Positions 7,986 through 15,754 of a stretch of DNA of 64,000 nt are shown here, piece after piece. Position numbers and translations under genes: made by a program. The notes beneath the pieces are model-generated. The model saw nothing but the letters and a program-made list of their open reading frames with translations, was not told the origin of the DNA and searched no databases. This stretch comes from Phycisphaeraceae bacterium. GTDB taxonomy: Bacteria > Planctomycetota > Phycisphaerae > Phycisphaerales > UBA1924. Position 1 is the stretch's first letter. Each line of letters begins with the position of its first letter. The stretch covers positions 498,001 to 562,000 of the forward strand of contig JAHBXF010000002.1 of the NCBI GenBank assembly GCA_019636615.1, read 5' to 3'.

Positions 7986-8684
7986 TCACACGCGGGCCGC
8001 GTCCTGCTCGGGCCGGGCCATCGTAGACAAATGCCGGCGCAGCGCCTCCACCGGCAGACCCATGATTGTGTGCGGGTCGCCGGAATAGGTGATGGGCCAG
8101 CCCGCGCCCGTGCGGTCGCGCAGGTTGTAGCCGCCCGCCTTGCCCTGCCACTCTCCGGTGGCGACATACGACGCGATCACCTCGTCCGGGATCATGCCCC
8201 AGCGGACGGTGGCACGCTCGTGGAAGATCCGGCGGTGGGTGCGGTCGGCCCCGCGGGAAATAATCGCAACGCCCGTGATGACATCGTGCTCACGCCCGAC
8301 AAACGAGCGCAGCATCTGCTCGGCCTCCCAGGCATCGGTGGGGGTGCCGACGACCTGCCCGTCGAGCACGCAGACGGTGTCTGCGCCGATGACGGTGGCG
8401 TCGGGGGTCTCCTGCGCTTTGGCCCAGGCTTTGAGATAGGCCAGGGCGCAGACCCATTGCGAGGGCGACGTGTGCGCCCCGGGGGCGAGGGCGCCATCTT
8501 CGAAGCCTGGGTAGTGGGCTTCGTGGGCGATGCCCGCTTCGTCGAGCAGCGACCGCCGGCGCGCAGAGCGACTCGCGAGGATGATCCTCGCGGGGCTCGC
8601 TGGCTGGGCTGGTGCGCCGACGGTGTTCATGAGAGTCTGGCCTTGCGAAAACCGGTGCGAGACGTCGTGGGTGCTCAGACACAT
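7986..8684 (-). CDS. maf: Maf-family nucleoside triphosphate pyrophosphatase
   Basis: Maf/YhdE-type enzymes hydrolyse dTTP, UTP or modified nucleotides to monophosphates. Signatures seen are ILASRSARRRSLLDEAGI near the N-terminus, VIGADTVCVLDGQVVGTP, the GREHDVITGVAI block and a C-terminal GYNLRDRTGAGW region. The start is placed at ATG 8684 because AAGGAG lies 6 bases upstream on the minus strand. An internal ATG at 8630 would give the more usual 214-residue form but has no Shine-Dalgarno sequence. It is the first gene of the maf-membrane protein-lpxK-hldE run. Confidence 0.9.
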   Translation of the reverse strand: MCLSTHDVSHRFSQGQTLMNTVGAPAQPASPARIILASRSARRRSLLDEAGIAHEAHYPGFEDGALAPGAHTSPSQWVCALAYLKAWAKAQETPDATVIGADTVCVLDGQVVGTPTDAWEAEQMLRSFVGREHDVITGVAIISRGADRTHRRIFHERATVRWGMIPDEVIASYVATGEWQGKAGGYNLRDRTGAGWPITYSGDPHTIMGLPVEALRRHLSTMARPEQDAARV

Positions 8685-8915
8685 CGCGGGCTCCTTCGAG
8701 TTCGCTGGTGTCCTGATCTGAGGGGGAACGGGGTGCGGCCGATGAGGCTCGGTCGCGGGGAGATCGGTACTACGAACGGCGGTGGGTGCGGGTGCGGACG
8801 AAACCGGGCCCGACTTTGAATATCGAACAGCGCGTGCTCCCGGCCGCACTTTCGGGCCACCGGCGGCGCGCGCCGCGTCGGAGCGAACCGGGCCGGGCTC
8901 TCGTACTGTCTGGGC

Positions 8916-9692
8916 ATGAAGGTTCATCTGGTTCAGTCCGATGTTTCTTGGGAAAACGCCGACGCCAACTTCGCGGCAACACTCGATCTGCTCAAAGATG
9001 TTTCCGTCGCGCGGGGCGATCTGATCCTGCTTGCAGAGATGTTTGATACCGGCTTTTCCTTCAAGATCGAGCGGACGGCCGACCGCGAGGGAAAAACGCT
9101 GGATTTCCTGCGTGGGCTCGCGTCGCGCACGGGCGCGTGTGTTCAGGGGGGCAGAACAGTGCCGGCCCCCGGCGCTGACGGGCTGGGCCGCAATGTCATG
9201 ACGGTGGTGGGGCCCGATGGCCGGGTGCTCGCCGAGTACGTCAAAGTCCATCCGTTTCAACGCGAGTCTGAGCGATTTGAGCCCGGCCGCGCGGTGCTCA
9301 CCTACACCTGGGGCGGTTCTGATCTGCCCATGACGGTGTGCCCCGCCATCTGCTATGACCTGCGCTTCCCCGAGTTATTCCGGCGGGGCCTGCAACGCGG
9401 GGCGGAGATGTTCACGCTGGGTGCCTGCTGGCCGGAGGCGCGGGCGCACCACTGGCGGGCGCTGCTCATCGCCAGAGCGATCGAGAATCAGGCCTTTGTC
9501 GCCGGGGTCAACAGGGTCGGCAGCGATCCGGTGCTGAAGTACAAGGGCGGATCGATGGTCATCGGGCCGCGCGGCGAGGTGCTGGCTGAAGCGGCTGACA
9601 CGCCATGCGTGCTCTCGGTGGAGATCGACCCGGCCGAGGTTCGTTCGTGGCGCAGCGCGTTCAGCGCATGGCGCGACACACGGTTGATGTGA
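8916..9692 (+). CDS. Nitrilase-superfamily amidase (omega-amidase/YafV-like)
   Basis: The 258-residue protein has the Glu-Lys-Cys triad of carbon-nitrogen hydrolases: E41 (LLAEMFDTGF), K110 (EYVKVHPF) and C146 (AICYDLRFPELFR). The DTGF and CYDLRFPE boxes are those of the omega-amidase/YafV branch, which removes ammonia from alpha-ketoglutaramate or similar side-chain amides. The ATG at 8916 begins directly at the first beta strand. Divergent from maf (231 bp apart) and convergent with the small membrane protein downstream. Confidence 0.9.
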   Translation: MKVHLVQSDVSWENADANFAATLDLLKDVSVARGDLILLAEMFDTGFSFKIERTADREGKTLDFLRGLASRTGACVQGGRTVPAPGADGLGRNVMTVVGPDGRVLAEYVKVHPFQRESERFEPGRAVLTYTWGGSDLPMTVCPAICYDLRFPELFRRGLQRGAEMFTLGACWPEARAHHWRALLIARAIENQAFVAGVNRVGSDPVLKYKGGSMVIGPRGEVLAEAADTPCVLSVEIDPAEVRSWRSAFSAWRDTRLM

Positions 9693-9716
9693 CAACACGC
9701 ACGCCGAAGGCGAAAA

Positions 9717-9908
9717 TCAGGGTGTGGTGCCCGGGGGCAGGCCGCGCTGACCACCCTGAACTTCGCCGCTCTGCTGGAGTTGCTGCAGAGTGTCCGGCGG
9801 TGGGGATCGAAGGGCGAACCAGTAGATCAGGAAGATGCCGATGACGAGGAGGGCGCCGGCGATGCCGAGTTTGATTTTGTCGGCGTCTGACTTGATGAGT
9901 CCGGACAT
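9717..9908 (-). CDS. Small single-pass membrane protein, unknown
   Basis: A 63-residue protein with one strong hydrophobic helix at residues about 13-32 (LGIAGALLVIGIFLIYWFAL), a short charged N-terminus and a Gln/Pro/Gly-rich tail. A GAGGTG Shine-Dalgarno sequence lies about 7 bases before the ATG, supporting translation from 9908. I do not recognise a family. It lies just downstream of tRNA-Leu on the same strand. Confidence 0.65.
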   Translation of the reverse strand: MSGLIKSDADKIKLGIAGALLVIGIFLIYWFALRSPPPDTLQQLQQSGEVQGGQRGLPPGTTP

Positions 9909-9947
9909 GAGAGTCACCTCGGTGTGTGACGGGAAAAGGCGAAAAAA

Positions 9948-10031
9948 TGCGGCTGAGAGGACTTGAACCTCCACGGGGGTGAGCCCACTAGAACCTGAAT
10001 CTAGCGCGTCTGCCAATTCCGCCACAGCCGC
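9948..10031 (-). tRNA. tRNA-Leu (anticodon CAG)
   Basis: The minus strand folds into a class II tRNA. It has a 7-bp acceptor stem (GCGGCTG/CAGCCGC), a D-arm, anticodon stem CTAGA/TCTAG with loop TTCAGGT giving anticodon CAG, a long variable arm and the GGTTCAAGTCC T-arm. The discriminator base is A, and CCA is not encoded. A run of six T follows immediately and can serve as terminator. Confidence 0.95.
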
Positions 10032-10046
10032 AGCGGGAAGGGAGAG

Positions 10047-10076
10047 AGTGTATGTCGGGTGCGTGCGGTAAGCCAA
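10047..10076 (-). promoter_or_regulatory. Possible promoter of tRNA-Leu
   Basis: On the minus strand TTGGCT (complement of 10071-10076) and TACACT (complement of 10047-10052) are 18 bp apart. Transcription would start about 10 bases before the mature tRNA. The -35 match is weak, so this is a suggestion only. Confidence 0.35.
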
Positions 10077-10123
10077 GCGCGGCGCCCAAGGCAAGGGCCA
10101 CTTTGCACGGGTGCCCACCCGGA

Positions 10124-10831
10124 TCAGGCGAGCAGGTCGGGGCGGCGCTCGGCGGTGCGGGCCAGGCGCTGCGCCAACCGCCACTGGGCCACTTTGCCAT
10201 GGTCGCCGCTCAGCAGGATGTCGGGCACCTGGGCGCCCATCCAGTCACGGGGGCGCGTGTAGTGCGGGCAGTCGAGCAGGCGACGGCCGGCGGCCTCGTC
10301 GGGTGAGAAACTGTCCGCCTGGTTCGAGAGTTCATCGCCCAGGGCGCCGGGCTGAAGTCGTGTCACCGCGTCGATGAGCACCATCGCGGCGAGTTCGCCG
10401 CCGCTGAGGACATAGTCCCCGATGCTGATTTCGAGCGGTGCGAGGCGCTCGATGACACGCTCGTCGATGCCCTCGTAATGGCCGGCGATGAGCAGGAGCC
10501 TTGGTCTGGCGGCGAGCGACTCGACCAGGGCCTGCGTGAGAGGCACGCCCTGCGGCGTCAGCAGGATGCGCGTGGCGGGGCGGGGGTCTTGCGCTTCGGC
10601 GGCGTGGACCGCGTCCCACAGCGGTTGGCACATCATCACCATGCCGGGGCCGCCGCCGAAGGGTCGGTCGTCGGTTTTCTTGTGTTTGTTGTCGGAGAAG
10701 GCCCGGATATCGGTGGCCACGAGTTCGATGAGGCCAGCGGCGGAGGCACGCCCCGGGATGCTCACGGCCAGCGCGGCGGGGGGCTGCGCGGCGAACATCT
10801 CCGGGAAGGTTGTCAGAACGTCAATGCGCAT
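10124..10831 (-). CDS. trmD: tRNA (guanine37-N1)-methyltransferase
   Basis: TrmD uses SAM to methylate G37 of tRNAs reading CNN codons. The 235-residue product begins [13 protein letters not shown] and shows the trefoil-knot SPOUT signatures: [31 protein letters not shown], and [18 protein letters not shown]. The C-terminal [20 protein letters not shown] region is intact. It lies 100 bp downstream of rpsP, but a strong terminator sits between them and the usual rimM gene is missing, so it may have its own promoter. Confidence 0.96.
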   Translation of the reverse strand: MRIDVLTTFPEMFAAQPPAALAVSIPGRASAAGLIELVATDIRAFSDNKHKKTDDRPFGGGPGMVMMCQPLWDAVHAAEAQDPRPATRILLTPQGVPLTQALVESLAARPRLLLIAGHYEGIDERVIERLAPLEISIGDYVLSGGELAAMVLIDAVTRLQPGALGDELSNQADSFSPDEAAGRRLLDCPHYTRPRDWMGAQVPDILLSGDHGKVAQWRLAQRLARTAERRPDLLA

Positions 10832-10866
10832 GGGAACGCGTGTAGGGTTGCAGGGGCAAGGGCAAG

Positions 10867-10898
10867 AAAAAACCCCGGGCCGCAGGGCCCGAGGCGTG
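10867..10898 (-). terminator. Rho-independent terminator between rpsP and trmD
   Basis: On the minus strand CTCGGGCC and GGCCCGGG form an 8-bp stem (one G-T pair) around a 4-base loop, followed by G and a run of T. It ends about 36 bp before the trmD start, so it either ends the rpsP transcript or attenuates read-through into trmD. Confidence 0.75.
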
Positions 10899-10931
10899 AG
10901 ATCGGTCGGAGGGAACACCGGCGGGAATCGC

Positions 10932-11279
10932 TCAGGCTGTCGCGGCCTTTTCGGCTTCGGCGGCTTTGGCCGCGGCGAGTTTGGCTGCAACGCGGTCGCG
11001 GTCGCGCTTGCGATCGGCCTCCCAGGCGGCAACATCAATGAGGTTGCGCTTGGCGAGGAAGTCGCGGACGGTGTCGCTGGGCTGGGCACCCTTGCCGAGC
11101 CAGAACTTCACGCGTTCGTCGTTGATGAACAACTGCTTGGCGGGATCGGTCTCGAGGGGGTTGTACCACCCGAGGTTCTCGAGGGCGGGGCCGTCACGGC
11201 GCGTGTGCTTTTCCACCGCGGAGATGCGGTAGAAGGGACGGTTGCGACGGCCAAAGCGCTGCATGCGGATACGGACCAA
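10932..11279 (-). CDS. rpsP: 30S ribosomal protein S16
   Basis: The 115-residue protein starts [18 protein letters not shown], the hallmark of S16, followed by [20 protein letters not shown] and [14 protein letters not shown]. The C-terminus has an Ala/Lys/Arg-rich extension beyond the usual 80-85 residues, a common lineage variation. It is the first gene of the local unit, followed by a terminator and then trmD. Confidence 0.96.
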   Translation of the reverse strand: MVRIRMQRFGRRNRPFYRISAVEKHTRRDGPALENLGWYNPLETDPAKQLFINDERVKFWLGKGAQPSDTVRDFLAKRNLIDVAAWEADRKRDRDRVAAKLAAAKAAEAEKAATA

Positions 11280-11551
11280 CGTGAAACCTCCTGGGCGGCT
11301 TTCCGAGCCGCCGCGTGTGTGGGGCCTGAATGATAGCCGCTTCCCCCGCCGGGGCTAGGGCGGGCGAGGGGGGTGTACGGATTTCGTCCTTTTGTGTGGA
11401 AGGCGACAGAGCGTCGCAAGGAGAAGGCAGATCTGATGGTGGGGGAGTTAGACCGGACGGGTTCGGGTGGCATTAGGGTGTGGCGGCGCAACTGAAGTGC
11501 AGGCGGGAGAAAGGGTGAAGGAGGGAGACACTGGCTGAAAGGGAGATGTTC

Positions 11552-11741
11552 TCAAAAGCCGCGGACTTCCCAGATGACGAGGAAGTTCTTGGTGTCGGTG
11601 CCGTCATGGGCCGGGGTTCAGGAGCACACGCTCGACCGCGACCGGCCCTGACTGTCCACTCGGGCAACTCGAACACTGTGCCCATGCCACACCGCTCAGC
11701 CCCAACAAACTCGATGCGACAGCAATCTTAAATCCACGCAT
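11552..11741 (-). pseudogene. Small exported-protein ORF, apparently frameshifted
   Basis: From ATG 11741 a 45-codon frame encodes a clear signal peptide (positively charged MRGFK, hydrophobic stretch, AWA cleavage site), then QCSSCPSGQSGPVAVERVLL, ending with TGA at 11604. AAGGAG stands 9 bases upstream, a good Shine-Dalgarno sequence. A +1 shift at that stop continues as GTDTKNFLVIWEVRGF and ends at 11552, which looks like the natural C-terminus of the same small protein. Either an indel has broken the gene or the visible 45-residue peptide is the product. Its first 46 bp overlap the 3' end of the FGE-like gene. No family recognised. Confidence 0.4.
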
Positions 11742-12805
11742 GATTCGGGTCTCCTTCGCCGTGCACACAGGAGACCAAGAAACACACCCGCCGGTGCGCA
11801 CGTTGATGCGGCGGGGACAACACTGGCGATCCGAAGTCCGAACTCAAACGTCGGAATATGGGGATACTCTGCTCCTCCAGCATTCCTTACATCATCTACT
11901 AGGAATGCCTGAAACGCATTCGCCGACCAATAGGACCCGTCCTGAACACGAAAGCGTTCTCCCCCAATCAGCTCTCTGACGCTCTCTGTCCACTCTTTCG
12001 TCCCTCCAGCCATGTCGTACAGGCCCCAGGGCGAGACGGTTGCGTATGAGCCCAGCGGGATCGCAAACGGGCTGGGGGTCGTGAACCCCGCGTTCGCTTC
12101 GCCGACTCCCCCCATCGACGGCGGCGGGCCGTACACGTATGGTGTGTCGCTACCATTGCTGTACTGCCACCAGCCGCCGGTGGTGCCATCGCCGTTCAAC
12201 TTGTTCGGGTCGTAGTGCGCGGCCTTCAACCACTCGTCCCACGTCGGTATCCAGTAGCGTGCATCCGGGTGCCGCGCCAACTGGTCCGTGAAAATGCCGC
12301 CGTTGAAGCCGAAGGTGCTCACATCGTACGCGCCGTTCATAAACGCACTACGGTCGGTGCTCTTGTCGTTGTGCAGCCAGTTGCAGTACATCGCCGCCAT
12401 GCGCCACGAAATGTTGCCGACAGGCATCATCTCGTTGCCCGCGGGCACTGCCCAGCGCAGGCCGCCCGGCGTGTTTGGTGTTGTGGCCGTGGCGCCCCAG
12501 TGACCCGGAGGCCGCAGGTGCGGAAAGAACCCATCCGAGCGGTCGTAGGCAGCGTTGAAGAACTCGACCCACTGCGCGGTGGTGACCTCAAACTTGCCCA
12601 GGCGGTATTCGTAGTCCACCCCGCCGCGCCCGTTGACAAAGTCGCTGGGGAAGATGGACTGGTACGGCGCGTTGCCGGGGTGCGTGATGGTGACAAACTC
12701 GATGCCGCTGGGGTCGTTCTGTGCGACAGCGCACGGGGCGATGAGGGCGAGGGAGGCGAGGGTGGTGAGCGCCTTCTCGCGGCGATGGGTGGAGCGCGTG
12801 GTCAT
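11696..12805 (-). CDS. Exported SUMF1/FGE-like protein with degenerate PEP-CTERM-like tail (copy 2)
   Basis: The 369-residue product has a signal peptide ending CAVAQ (about residue 29). A formylglycine-generating-enzyme-sulfatase fold follows: EYRLGKFEVTTAQWVEFFNA, then MAAMYCNWLHND, YWIPTWDEWLKAAHYDPN and SPWGLYDMAGGTKEWTESV. The canonical GNVWEW box reads GGTKEW and the RGGSW-type box reads QDGSYWSA, so catalytic FGE activity is doubtful. The C-terminus has VVPAASTCAPAGVF then RRRR, like a PEP-CTERM sorting tail, followed by 17 extra residues that may reflect a lost stop codon. Its ATG overlaps the TGA of the upstream paralog by 4 bp, so the two are co-translated. Confidence 0.8.
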   Translation of the reverse strand: MTTRSTHRREKALTTLASLALIAPCAVAQNDPSGIEFVTITHPGNAPYQSIFPSDFVNGRGGVDYEYRLGKFEVTTAQWVEFFNAAYDRSDGFFPHLRPPGHWGATATTPNTPGGLRWAVPAGNEMMPVGNISWRMAAMYCNWLHNDKSTDRSAFMNGAYDVSTFGFNGGIFTDQLARHPDARYWIPTWDEWLKAAHYDPNKLNGDGTTGGWWQYSNGSDTPYVYGPPPSMGGVGEANAGFTTPSPFAIPLGSYATVSPWGLYDMAGGTKEWTESVRELIGGERFRVQDGSYWSANAFQAFLVDDVRNAGGAEYPHIPTFEFGLRIASVVPAASTCAPAGVFLGLLCARRRRPESCVDLRLLSHRVCWG

Positions 12806-13857
12806 GGCGTGGCCTTGCCTACGGGCTTCTGGCATGAGGCCGCGCCACATCGTCGCCTGCGGAGCATACGCCCCACAAGCGAACCTACGAAGACCAGAGC
12901 CGTGCCCGGACTGGGCACAGCGGCTGCCACGCGCAGCCCGTGAAATAGACTCGGCGCACTTGGAAATTCCCCACCGAGTGCGTAGATTACATCGATACCA
13001 ACCACGCCTGCCGTCCAGTGTGTGCCAGCGATGGTGCGGTATTTGACGCCACCGACCGTTCGTACCGTTTCAGTGAACTCGGATGTTGCCCCCGCCATGT
13101 CGAGCAGGCCCCAGGGGGATTGCACATCCGGGTAGGCACCCAGTGGAATCCTGAAGTGCCCACCCCCTGGAATATCGAACCCCGTGTTGGCCTGCCCCTG
13201 GCCCGGCGGGCCATGGATGAGCGGCACGTTGGTGGCCGCGGGTGTGTTCCACCACCATCCGCCCACACCCTGGCCGCCGTGGTTGGGGTCGTAGAAGCCG
13301 GCTTTGATCCATTCGTCGAGCGAGGGGATCCAGTATTTCGCATCCGGGTGGCGCGTGTGCTGGTCGGTGAATACGTTGGTTCCCGGCGCATAGCCAAAGG
13401 TGCTGACGTCGTACGCGCCGTTCATCACCGCGCTCAGGTCGGTGCTCTTGTCGTTATGCAGCCAGTTGCAGAACATCGCGGCGGCACGCCACGATGCCCC
13501 GCTCACGGGGAAAAGGCCCGCATCCGGTGCGTTGCTGAGAACAAAGCGGGGCGAAGCCCCTGCACCGCGGTCTGAAGCGCCCCAGCGTGCCGGGATCGTG
13601 ACGTGCGGCACGCGGCCGTAGAAGAGGTTGTAGAACTCCAGCCATTGGGCGGTGGTCACCTCGGTGCGGCCGATGCGGTATTCGTACGACACGCTGCCGC
13701 GCCCGGTGACGGCGAAGTTGTTGTCAGGCCCTGAATAGGCCGGGTTGTTGACCGCCCCGATGGTGACAAAGTCGATGCCGCTGGGGTCGATCTGCGCGAC
13801 AGCGCACGGGGCGAAGAGGGCCAGGGCTGAGAGGGATGTGCAAAGACGTGACTGCAT
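12802..13857 (-). CDS. Exported SUMF1/FGE-like protein with PEP-CTERM-like tail (copy 1)
   Basis: The 351-residue product is a close paralog of the gene just downstream. They share the signal peptide core (FAPCAVAQ), DPSGIDFVTI, EYRIGRTEVTTAQWLEFYN, AAMFCNWLHNDKSTD, NGAYDVSTFG and YWIPSLDEWIKAGFYDPN. The C-terminal VPSPGTALVFVGSL followed by MLRRRR is a recognisable PEP-CTERM-type signal (motif, hydrophobic helix, Arg cluster) for exosortase-dependent sorting. The FGE signature boxes are replaced (LDMAGATSEFTE, GTHWTA), suggesting a binding or structural role rather than formylglycine synthesis. First gene of a two-gene unit made by tandem duplication. Confidence 0.82.
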   Translation of the reverse strand: MQSRLCTSLSALALFAPCAVAQIDPSGIDFVTIGAVNNPAYSGPDNNFAVTGRGSVSYEYRIGRTEVTTAQWLEFYNLFYGRVPHVTIPARWGASDRGAGASPRFVLSNAPDAGLFPVSGASWRAAAMFCNWLHNDKSTDLSAVMNGAYDVSTFGYAPGTNVFTDQHTRHPDAKYWIPSLDEWIKAGFYDPNHGGQGVGGWWWNTPAATNVPLIHGPPGQGQANTGFDIPGGGHFRIPLGAYPDVQSPWGLLDMAGATSEFTETVRTVGGVKYRTIAGTHWTAGVVGIDVIYALGGEFPSAPSLFHGLRVAAAVPSPGTALVFVGSLVGRMLRRRRCGAASCQKPVGKATP

Positions 13858-14772
13858 GGGGAGAGCCCGTGGGCGGGGAGGGTGCGCCTGAAGGGAATAT
13901 GCCACATGGAGGGGCTGGGTGCCACGAAAATCGTCCGGAATAGGCGCAGAAGGCCGAAAACCACCTGTTTATGGGTGAAGATGGGGGGAATGGGGTGAGT
14001 TCGGCTGAAAAAAAGCGGCATTCGGGACCCCTGAACAACCCATGTCCGGCCGGGGTGGAGAAGTGTCGCAAGCATCGATCTTGGCCGCGCCGCTTCGCGG
14101 CGCCGAGAGAGTGTGTGAGAATGCGTACCGGGGGTGCCGCTGCGCGGCTACCCCCGGCAGTTAACCACCACGGCTTCGCCGTGGCAAGAGGCGGGTGCGT
14201 GAAAGCGCATGATCGCGCGTTTGACATCGGTGTCTCGTCGCGGCCCCTCGCGCGGCATGGCGAAGCGCCATACGCGCGGCACCCGAAGCGCCATGCCGCT
14301 GCACCCGGCAGAAGAGAAGCAGAAGAACACAGGCTCAGAGACCTGTGCCACCAGACGAAGTACATGGAAGGGAAGAACGCAGGTCGGTGGGCAATGTCGT
14401 AGGGTTCATCGCACATCGGGCGGTGGCATGGCGGCCCTGCCGGTGGAGATCGCAGCGAGGCCGGGTGTGCAAAAAATCGAGTGCCTTCGCGCAAGGTGGG
14501 GCGGGGTGAGACGCAGACTGAGTGCTGCGAGTATCAGCCCGCGGAGTACCGGGACGTGTGTTCCGGACGCGGGCTCATCCCCGGGGCGTTGGTTCATGCA
14601 GAGGAAGGGACCGGCCTGCGGCCAGAGATTGAAGATACACTGCCAGTGACAGGGCGGTCAATCGGGGGGGTGCGAGACTCACGCCGGAAACATCTCGGGG
14701 TGCTCATGCGAGCCGGGCATGAGCGGCGTTGATGCGGCTCTTGTCAAGAAGAGTGCACGCTGGGCATTGAGA
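13858..14772. repeat. 0.9-kb non-coding region with a cluster of GC-rich palindromes
   Basis: No supported gene lies here; the longer frames are unlike any known protein. Between 14087 and 14280 there are four strong hairpins. GCGCCGC-TTC-GCGGCGC is at 14087-14103. A 13-bp stem with one bulge around TGC is at 14128-14157. CCACGGC-TTC-GCCGTGG is at 14168-14184. ATGGCG-AAG-CGCCAT with CGCG flanks is at 14257-14271. Three share a TTC or AAG three-base loop, so they look like related REP-type elements. The remainder is unremarkable. Confidence 0.6.
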
Positions 14773-15660
14773 TCATGGTTCGTAGTAATCGCGGATGGAG
14801 CGACCCTTGTAGGTGTAGAGACGGTCTCGGAAGGATGAGACTTCGCGGAAGTTACGGGGCGGTTCTTCCCAGGCATCAAGGTACATGCGGATGAGGCCTG
14901 AGTCTGCTTTGACCCAGCGGGCGTGACCGTCGGCGAAGCCGGCGTTGTAGCCCTCGGTGGTGTGGTTGTTCCAGGGGTCTGGCCAGTTGTTGATTCCATC
15001 GGCGCGGCCAACCTGATCGGGGATGATCGACTCGTCGTTGTCGTTGTCGATGAAGAGCAGGGCCCGCTGGGGGAAGAGGGCAGTGATGTTCGACTTGAGA
15101 ACGTTCTCGGTTGCCATGAGGCGCAGTTCGGCGGCCTCGGGGCCGGTCCAGCCGAGTTGGTTGCCCACGGTGCCGCGGTCGGGGCCCCAGACGACAATGC
15201 CGTCGGGGTATCGGCCCGCATTGAACCAGCCGCGCGTTTCGTAACTGTGGCCGCCGCCGTCGTCGTTTTTGTCGCGTGCGGCCCAGAAGAGGTCGCGTGC
15301 GAAGTCGCGCGGGTATGGGGAAGGGGGGTTCTCGCCGAGTTCATCGGCGAGGGTGAAGTTGGTGCGGACGCGGTTGCGCGTCGAGGGGCAGATGGCGACC
15401 TGGTAGTTGTCGATGTAATCGGGGAAGAACCACCCGATGTTGTCCTCCCAGTCAAAGACGGCGGGGATGAAGACGCCGGAGCGCGTGTCGTTGGCGTACG
15501 CGGCAGATGCGATGGAGAGTTGGCGGATGTTGGCGAGGCACTTGGCGCGGCGGCCGCCTTCACGGGCCTTTCCGAGCGAGGGGAGGAGGAGCCCGATAAG
15601 CAGCGCGATGACGGCGATGACGACGAGAAGTTCGATGAGGGTGAAGCCGCGCCGGGACAT
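14773..15660 (-). CDS. Prepilin-type N-terminal cleavage/methylation domain protein
   Basis: The 295-residue product starts [20 protein letters not shown], a class III (type IV prepilin) signal: cleavage after Gly5, N-methylated Phe, Glu at mature position 5. After this helix come [30 protein letters not shown] and [14 protein letters not shown], the ADGH box of the large planctomycete family of secreted pseudopilin-like proteins. Such proteins are processed by a prepilin peptidase; a candidate is encoded at 48286. Exact function is unknown. It is divergent from the dockerin-type protein gene (94 bp apart). Confidence 0.88.
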   Translation of the reverse strand: MSRRGFTLIELLVVIAVIALLIGLLLPSLGKAREGGRRAKCLANIRQLSIASAAYANDTRSGVFIPAVFDWEDNIGWFFPDYIDNYQVAICPSTRNRVRTNFTLADELGENPPSPYPRDFARDLFWAARDKNDDGGGHSYETRGWFNAGRYPDGIVVWGPDRGTVGNQLGWTGPEAAELRLMATENVLKSNITALFPQRALLFIDNDNDESIIPDQVGRADGINNWPDPWNNHTTEGYNAGFADGHARWVKADSGLIRMYLDAWEEPPRNFREVSSFRDRLYTYKGRSIRDYYEP

Positions 15661-15754
15661 AGCGAAAGCCTAGCGCGATTGTGGGTCGGCTTCCCGCGGG
15701 AGGGTGGGTATCATGCGTGAGTTGGGCGGGCGAGCCTCTCCGGGAGAATCAGGC

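Noticed and set aside
13724-14494. 256-codon minus-strand frame across the gene-poor region
   Set aside because: Composition is Pro/Ser/Arg/Cys-rich, it overlaps the start of the FGE-like gene and the palindromes, and has no Shine-Dalgarno sequence or motif.
13858-14772. Possible RNase P RNA or tmRNA in the longest gene-free stretch
   Set aside because: No GAGGAAAGTCC-type, GGTAAAC-type or tmRNA end motifs on either strand.
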